Of a stretch of 64,000 nt of DNA, positions 59,260-64,000 are shown piece by piece. Each line of letters opens with the position of its first letter. The stretch's first letter is position 1. Source of the DNA: Streptomyces sp. SPB162 (GTDB lineage: Bacteria; Actinomycetota; Actinomycetes; Streptomycetales; Streptomycetaceae); the NCBI RefSeq assembly GCF_029504575.1, contig NZ_JAQFII010000001.1, positions 954,501 to 1,018,500 of the forward strand. Direction: 5' to 3'. Position numbers and translations under genes: made by a program. The notes beneath the pieces were generated by a model. That model was not told the origin of the DNA. It saw only the letters and a list, made by a program, of their open reading frames with translations, and did no database searches.

Positions 59260-60222
59260 CTACGCGGCGAACGCGTTCACACCCGTCAGCTCCGCCGACA
59301 GCTCCCACAGCCGCGCCGCCTGCTCGGGGTCGGTCGCCCAGTCCTTCACACCGCGCATCTCGCCGTCGGCGGGGGCGGGCTCGGCCACGTCGCAGTCCTC
59401 GAGGTAGAGACCGCCCAGGCCGGCCAGCTGGGGGGAGTTCGCGGCCCACACCTGCGTGGCCGCGCCCTGCTGAGGGGTCTTGAAGAAGTCCGGGTCGCGC
59501 AGGTTGCCGTCCTCGTCGAACCAGCCGAACTCCACCTTCTCCTCCTCGGGCACGTGCCGCAGGAGCGGTGTGATGATGACGCCGGGATGCACGGCGAAGG
59601 CGCGGACGCCGAAGTCCTTGCCGAGCCTGTCCAGGTGCACCGCGAAGAGCGCGTTCGCGGTCTTCGCCTGCCCGTACGCCTGCCACTTGTCGTAGCCCCG
59701 CTCCCACTGGACGTCGTCCCAGCGGATGCCGGACATGTGATGGCCGCCGGAGGAGACGGAGACGACCCGTGCGCCGTCGGGTTCGAGCGCCGGCCACAGC
59801 CTGTTGACGAGGGCGAAGTGACCGAGGTGGTTGGTCGCGAACTGCGCTTCCCAGCCGGGCCCGACCCGGGTTTCGGGGCATGCCATGATCCCGGCGCTGT
59901 CGATGACGATGTCGACACTCCTGCTTGAGTCAAGGAACCGCTCCGCGAATCCGCGGACACTCTCCAGGTCGCCGAGATCCAGCTCGTCCACCTCGACGCC
60001 GAGGACCCCGTCGAGCGCGCCCCGGGCGTCCGCGGGCCTACGCGCGGGGATGACGACGTGGGCGCCGGCCCGGGTGAGCGCACGGGTGGTCTCCAGGCCG
60101 ATGCCCGAGTAGCCGCCGGTGACGATCGCGAGCTTGCCGCTCAGGTCGATGCCCTGGAGGACGTCGTCGGCGGTGCTCCTGGCGTCGAACCCGGAGCCGA
60201 TCTTGTGCTGTGCAGTGGTCAT
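59260..60222 (-). CDS. Short-chain dehydrogenase/reductase
   Basis: 320 residues from ATG 60222, 9 nt after AGGAG. The cofactor loop is AIVTGGYSGIGLETTRAL, with DSAGIMACPETRVGP and the catalytic tyrosine-lysine in AYGQAKTANALFAVHLDRLG (YxxxK). VVSVSSGGHHMSG contains the serine. It is close to the retinol-dehydrogenase-like SDR group with an extended C-terminus. It is co-transcribed with the MFS gene upstream (56 nt) or separately, on the strand opposite to the quinone oxidoreductase. The substrate is unknown. Confidence 0.87.
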   Translation of the reverse strand: MTTAQHKIGSGFDARSTADDVLQGIDLSGKLAIVTGGYSGIGLETTRALTRAGAHVVIPARRPADARGALDGVLGVEVDELDLGDLESVRGFAERFLDSSRSVDIVIDSAGIMACPETRVGPGWEAQFATNHLGHFALVNRLWPALEPDGARVVSVSSGGHHMSGIRWDDVQWERGYDKWQAYGQAKTANALFAVHLDRLGKDFGVRAFAVHPGVIITPLLRHVPEEEKVEFGWFDEDGNLRDPDFFKTPQQGAATQVWAANSPQLAGLGGLYLEDCDVAEPAPADGEMRGVKDWATDPEQAARLWELSAELTGVNAFAA

Positions 60223-60278
60223 GCGCAATCACTCCTGACTAGAGCAGTGGAAGAAAACTGACGTTCGAGGGAGGGCGT

Positions 60279-61517
60279 TCATCCGCTTCTCTCGGAGAGG
60301 AGCGGTCCGCGGCGGCCGAGGGCCCACACGAGGAGTGCGACGCAGGCGAGGCCGGCGCCGGTCAGCGAGACGGCCGTCCAGCCGGCGGCGGACCACAGGA
60401 CGGAGGCTGCCGCGGAGCCGGCCGCGCCGCCGAGGAAGTTGCAGGTGACGAAGGCCGTGTTGAGGCGACTCCGGGCCTGGGGCGCGAGCGCGAACAGCCG
60501 TGTCTGGTTGAGGATGTTCACGCCCTGTACGGCGATGTCGAGCAGCACGACGGCCACGACGATCCCCACGACGGAACGCTCGGCGAAGGCCGCGACGATG
60601 AACGAGACCACGACCGCCGCCCACCCCCACCCGGTCGCCGGCATGGACCGGCCCCGGTCGTGAAGTCGCCCCGCACGCCGGGCGGCCAGCGCCCCGGCCA
60701 GACCGACGAGGCCGAACAGGCCGATCACGGAGACCGGGTAGGAGAACGGCTCCGCGCTGAGCAGGAAGGTCAGCCCGGTCCAGAACAGGGTGAAGACGCC
60801 GAAGGCGGTGGCGCCGAGGAACAGCGTCCAGCGCACCGCGCGTTCCTGCCGGATCACCTGCCACACCGAGAGCAACAACTGTGGGTAGGGCAGGTTGACC
60901 TTCGAGGCGACGGGAGGAATCGCGCGGTGAAGGAGCAACGCGAAGGCGGCGGAGATCGCCGCGGCGACGAAGTAGAGGGCGCGCCATCCGGCCGCGTCCG
61001 CGACGAATCCGCTGATGGTGCGGGAGGTGAGGATGCCGATGAGCAGCCCGGAGACCACCGTCCCCACCACGCGCCCGCGGTTGGTGTCGTCGGCGAGGTC
61101 ACCGGCGAGCGGGGTGAGCAACTGGCCGCTGACGGTCGTCAGCCCTAGGAGAGTGGTCGCCACCAGGAGCGCGCCCAGGGAAGGAGCGATGGCGCAGGCG
61201 ATGAGCGCGAGGGCAGCGCAGAGCATCATTCCAGGGATGAACCGGCGCCGGTCGAGGACATCGCCGAGCGGGACCAGCAGCAGTGCTCCGGTCGCGTAGC
61301 CGATCTGCGTGGCTGTCACGAGCCAACCCGCTGACGCGGTCGAGGCGTGCAGGTCGCCGCCGATGAAGCCGAGCAGCGGCTGTGCCCAGTAGAGGTTGGC
61401 GACGGCGGTGCCACCGGCGACTGCGAACAGCAGAGTCAGGCCGCGGCTCATCCTGTTCCCGTCCGCTGTGGAGGGGACTCTCGCGGTGGGCGGCGTGGGG
61501 GTGTCCGGAGTAGTCAT
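60279..61517 (-). CDS. MFS transporter (DHA1-like)
   Basis: 412 residues from ATG 61517. About 12 membrane segments; the N-terminus has LTLLFAVAGGTAVANLYWAQ and PLLGFIGGDL, then GALLLVPLGDVLDRRRFIP (TM2-TM3 loop motif), typical of the YnfM/Cmr-like efflux family. The start is chosen because MTTPDTPTPPTARVPSTADG is followed directly by TM1. It is upstream of the SDR gene in the same direction. The substrate is unknown. Confidence 0.85.
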   Translation of the reverse strand: MTTPDTPTPPTARVPSTADGNRMSRGLTLLFAVAGGTAVANLYWAQPLLGFIGGDLHASTASAGWLVTATQIGYATGALLLVPLGDVLDRRRFIPGMMLCAALALIACAIAPSLGALLVATTLLGLTTVSGQLLTPLAGDLADDTNRGRVVGTVVSGLLIGILTSRTISGFVADAAGWRALYFVAAAISAAFALLLHRAIPPVASKVNLPYPQLLLSVWQVIRQERAVRWTLFLGATAFGVFTLFWTGLTFLLSAEPFSYPVSVIGLFGLVGLAGALAARRAGRLHDRGRSMPATGWGWAAVVVSFIVAAFAERSVVGIVVAVVLLDIAVQGVNILNQTRLFALAPQARSRLNTAFVTCNFLGGAAGSAAASVLWSAAGWTAVSLTGAGLACVALLVWALGRRGPLLSERSG

Positions 61518-61629
61518 GGTCGAGTGTCCAGGTGAGTACGGGCCAGTCGGCTGTATCACCGCGAGGTGAAGTGGGCCTGTGCGATGGGGTAATGGCGGAG
61601 ATCCGTCGGCCTTCCGCGCGATGCCGGGG

Positions 61630-61782
61630 CTACGCCTGTGCCGGTGGCAGCACGTCACGCACGCGCAGCGCCATGCTGATCATGGGTGGGGACAACACCG
61701 CGATGTAGGCGCCGTAGTAGGCAGCGACCAGGGCAACGGGCAGCAACAGGCCAGCCCGCGCCGTGGGGGTGGCTCTGGTCAT
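61630..61782 (-). pseudogene. 50-codon MFS N-terminal remnant
   Basis: From ATG 61782 (AAGGAAG upstream) the frame encodes one membrane helix and the following loop: GLLLPVALVAAYYGAYIAVL, SPPMISMALRVRDVLPPAQA. This resembles TM1 and the first loop of Streptomyces MFS proteins (ALRVAEIDPANKA type), then stops. It is likely the leftover of a lost transporter gene; a functional small membrane peptide is less likely. Confidence 0.5.
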
Positions 61783-61932
61783 CCGTGACTCGCTTCCTTC
61801 GGCCGAGGCTGCGACAAGGCGCCGCGTTCGGAGGTGCGACGTCCGAACGGCCGAGACGCATCACGACAGCAAGTGCATCTCCGCAGTTCTGAGTTGGACA
61901 GTAAATCTCCCAGTGTCGAGGAAAAAGCGAAA

Positions 61933-61950
61933 GGGGACCTTTTCTTCCCC
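61933..61950. promoter_or_regulatory. GGGGA-N9-TCCCC operator copy 4
   Basis: GGGGACCTTTTCTTCCCC, 134 nt upstream of the last MFS gene. It is the most divergent copy (position 7 is C). Confidence 0.5.
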
Positions 61951-61965
61951 GGCATGAATTACCCA

Positions 61966-61983
61966 GGGGATGAATTCCTCCCC
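61966..61983. promoter_or_regulatory. GGGGA-N9-TCCCC operator copy 5
   Basis: GGGGATGAATTCCTCCCC, 33 bp (about three helical turns) from copy 4, upstream of the MFS start at 62085. The flanks CCA and CCAT are shared with copy 1 at 54160, so the two promoters may derive from each other. Confidence 0.6.
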
Positions 61984-62084
61984 CCATACACCGATGTGCA
62001 CGTGCAGGCCCTGCGGATATGGTCAGCGGCGCGGCCCGGGCGGAAGCAACACGTCCGATTGCCTGTATCGGAGGGAACGGAATT

Positions 62085-64000
62085 GTGGTCCAGGAGGTAG
62101 GCGAACAGGTGGTGGAGCCGCAGTCGGCGGCGGGAAACCGGCACAGGGTGCGGGTGTCCATCGGCGCGTTGCTGCTCGGCATGCTCATCTCGTCCCTGGA
62201 CCAGACCATCGTGTCCACCGCTTTGCCGACGATCGTCAGTGACCTCGGCGGAATGAGCCACCTGTCGTGGGTCGTCACCGCCTACCTGCTCGCCTCGACC
62301 GCCGCGACCCCGCTGTGGGGCAAGCTGGGCGACCAGTACGGGCGCAAGAAGCTGTTCCAGGCCGCGATCGTGATCTTCCTGATCGGATCGGCGCTGTGCG
62401 GTCTGGCGCAGGACATGCCGCAGCTGATCACGTTCCGCGCGCTTCAGGGGCTCGGCGGCGGTGGCCTGATGGTCCTGTCGATGGCGATCGTCGGCGACAT
62501 TGTGCCGCCCCGGGACCGGGGCCGCTACCAGGGCCTGTTCGGTGCCGTCTTCGGCGCGACCAGCGTGCTGGGGCCGTTGCTCGGCGGGCTGTTCGTGGAC
62601 CGTCTGAGCTGGCGCTGGGTCTTCTACATCAACCTGCCCGTCGGTGCCGTCGCCCTCGTGGTGATCGCCGCCGCGCTGCGGATCCCGGTCCGGTCGCAGA
62701 AGCACCGGATCGACTACCTGGGGACGCTTCTGATCGCGTCCGTCGCCACCTGCCTGATCCTGGTGACCTCGCTCGGCGGCCGGACCTGGGGATGGACATC
62801 GGCCCCGTTGATCGGGACCGCGGCCTTGGGTGCCGTACTGCTCGTGTGGTTCCTGGCCGTCGAGCGCAGGGCCGCCGAACCGGTGCTGCCGTTGAAGCTG
62901 TTCCGCATCCGTACCTTCGCGCTGTCCTCGGCGATCAGCTTCGTGATCGGCTTCGCGATGTTCGGTGCGATGACCTACCTGCCGACGTTCCTCCAGGTCG
63001 TGCAGGGGGTGTCGCCCACCATGTCGGGTGTGCACATGCTGCCGATGGTGCTCGGGCTGCTGCTGACGTCCACACTGTCCGGCCAGGTCGTCTCCCGTAC
63101 CGGGCGGTGGAAGATCTTCCCGGTGCTCGGCACCGCCGTCACCGCCGCGGGGCTGTTGCTGCTGCACCGGCTCGATGAGTCCTCCGGCAACCTCGAGATG
63201 AGCCTATGCTTCTTCGTCTTCGGCTTCGGGCTCGGCCTGGTCATGCAGGTGCTCGTGCTCATCGTGCAGAACGCGGTGTCGTACGAGGATCTGGGGGTCG
63301 CCACCTCGGGGGTCACGTTCTTCCGGTCGATCGGCTCCGCGTTCGGCGTCGCCGTCTTCGGCACGGTCTTCACCAGCCGGCTCGACGACAAGCTGCACGA
63401 CGTGTTCACCGGCCCGGCCCAGTCCCGGTCGGCCGCCGTGCTCGAGGCCGACCCACGTGCCATGGACCGGCTCCCGCCCGAGCTGCGCCCGTCCGCGCTG
63501 CACGCGTACGCCACATCGATCACCGACGTGTTCCTCTACGCTGCCCCGGTCGTCCTGCTCGCCTTCGCGCTGACCTGGCTCCTCAAGGAGGACAGGCTGC
63601 GCGGCTCGGTCACCGCGCCCGACCTGGCGCAGACCCTCAGCGTCCACCCCGTGCACCGCTCCTCGCGTGAGGAGGCGCATCGGGCCCTGTCAGTCCTCGG
63701 GTCACGAAACGGACGGCGCGGCATCTACGAGAAGATCACCGCCGCAGCCGGATACGACCTCCTGCCCGCTTCCAGCTGGCTACTGCTGCGGGCCCTACGA
63801 CCGGACAGGTCATTGCCGCCGGCACGGCTCGCCGAGTACAGCCAGGTGCCGCTGCCGGTGATCCAGACCGCCCTGCAGCAGATCGAGCAGCGGCAGTTGG
63901 CCACGATCGAGGGCACGGACCTGACCCTCACCGACGCGGGCCGCGACGCCGCGGCCCGGCTGTCGGCGGCCCGCCGGGACTCTCTCGCCGAGCTGCTCGG
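62085..64000 (+). CDS. MFS multidrug transporter (DHA2/EmrB type) with C-terminal winged-helix domain, 3' end outside window
   Basis: 638 complete codons from GTG 62085, 9 nt after GGAGGGAACGG; no stop in the window. The transporter part has 14 segments, with the DHA2 motifs LDQTIVSTALPTIVSDLGG, WGKLGDQYGRKKLF (motif A), RALQGLGGGGLMVLSMAIVG (motif B) and LGPLLGGLFVDRLSWRWVFY (motif C). After residue about 520 a soluble winged-helix region follows, RGIYEKITAAAGYDLLPASS, YSQVPLPVIQTALQQIEQRQ, LATIEGTDLTLTDAGRDAAA, MarR-like in shape. Such fusions occur in Streptomyces. Two operator copies precede the gene, placing it in the local regulon. Confidence 0.87.
   Translation, partial: MVQEVGEQVVEPQSAAGNRHRVRVSIGALLLGMLISSLDQTIVSTALPTIVSDLGGMSHLSWVVTAYLLASTAATPLWGKLGDQYGRKKLFQAAIVIFLIGSALCGLAQDMPQLITFRALQGLGGGGLMVLSMAIVGDIVPPRDRGRYQGLFGAVFGATSVLGPLLGGLFVDRLSWRWVFYINLPVGAVALVVIAAALRIPVRSQKHRIDYLGTLLIASVATCLILVTSLGGRTWGWTSAPLIGTAALGAVLLVWFLAVERRAAEPVLPLKLFRIRTFALSSAISFVIGFAMFGAMTYLPTFLQVVQGVSPTMSGVHMLPMVLGLLLTSTLSGQVVSRTGRWKIFPVLGTAVTAAGLLLLHRLDESSGNLEMSLCFFVFGFGLGLVMQVLVLIVQNAVSYEDLGVATSGVTFFRSIGSAFGVAVFGTVFTSRLDDKLHDVFTGPAQSRSAAVLEADPRAMDRLPPELRPSALHAYATSITDVFLYAAPVVLLAFALTWLLKEDRLRGSVTAPDLAQTLSVHPVHRSSREEAHRALSVLGSRNGRRGIYEKITAAAGYDLLPASSWLLLRALRPDRSLPPARLAEYSQVPLPVIQTALQQIEQRQLATIEGTDLTLTDAGRDAAARLSAARRDSLAELL

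Overview
The window is GC-rich throughout, with GTG/ATG starts behind AGGAGG-like sites, many 4-nt ATGA/GTGA stop-start overlaps, a conservon (cvn) and several actinomycete-only families (HTH-TPR regulators, DUF6415, DUF6082, DUF6624). This points to a chromosome of Streptomyces or a close relative. No rRNA, tRNA or CRISPR array was seen.

Left part (1-25.7 kb): ordinary chromosome. 1-15.6 kb holds a scattered acyl-CoA catabolism set that resembles actinobacterial steroid side-chain genes: a thiolase-like protein, a tandem DUF35 protein, an EchA19-like crotonase, a FadD19-like ligase (with a 1-nt frameshift), a second ligase, an NPD-type flavoprotein and a FadE29-like dehydrogenase. Two sites match the KstR consensus exactly, and two other promoters share a CTGAC-N5-GTCAG palindrome. 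Interleaved are a TetR/DUF4865/CMD/phosphotriesterase group, a membrane protein and a Ser/Thr kinase with TPRs. Then come dhaKLM (dihydroxyacetone kinase), a secreted cyclophilin, a large HTH-NTPase-TM-WD40 protein with almost identical internal repeats, a divergent MFS/MarR pair and a cupin.

Middle part (25.7-43.5 kb): an MHS-family transporter gene is cut after about 37 codons, next to a tyrosine integrase and an excisionase. This looks like one end of an integrated element; no second end or transfer genes are visible. It is followed by 1.5 kb without a convincing gene, then CutA, two HTH-TPR regulators, an anti-sigma-like ATPase, TrmO and DUF6415. Next is a long coupled operon: a GH15 trehalase/glucoamylase, cvnABCD and two P450s (one lacking the ExxR motif, CYP157-like; one canonical, CYP154-like), and then small LuxR-type, DUF6624 and DUF6082 genes.

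43.5-52.2 kb: a compact, mostly overlapping operon with queD, queE and folE, i.e. GTP to 7-carboxy-7-deazaguanine (CDG). QueC is not present. The next genes are a TGT/DpdA-like protein, a nucleoside-phosphorylase-like protein, a thymidylate-kinase-like P-loop kinase, a DUF2797 protein, a methyltransferase, two NUDIX proteins and a CYTH-like protein. This is the best candidate for an undescribed system: a 7-deazaguanine nucleoside or nucleotide pathway stopping at CDG. An IS630-family element lies just downstream.

Right part (53.5-64 kb): a redox/stress-like group (alpha/beta hydrolase, flavodoxin fused by a 2-nt insertion to a SnoaL-like gene, DJ-1/PfpI protein, XRE-family regulator, quinone oxidoreductase, SDR, two MFS transporters). 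Five copies of an 18-bp operator, GGGGANGNATNCNTCCCC-like, precede the hydrolase, the XRE regulator, the quinone oxidoreductase and the final MFS gene (twice). They define a local regulon, probably controlled by that regulator.
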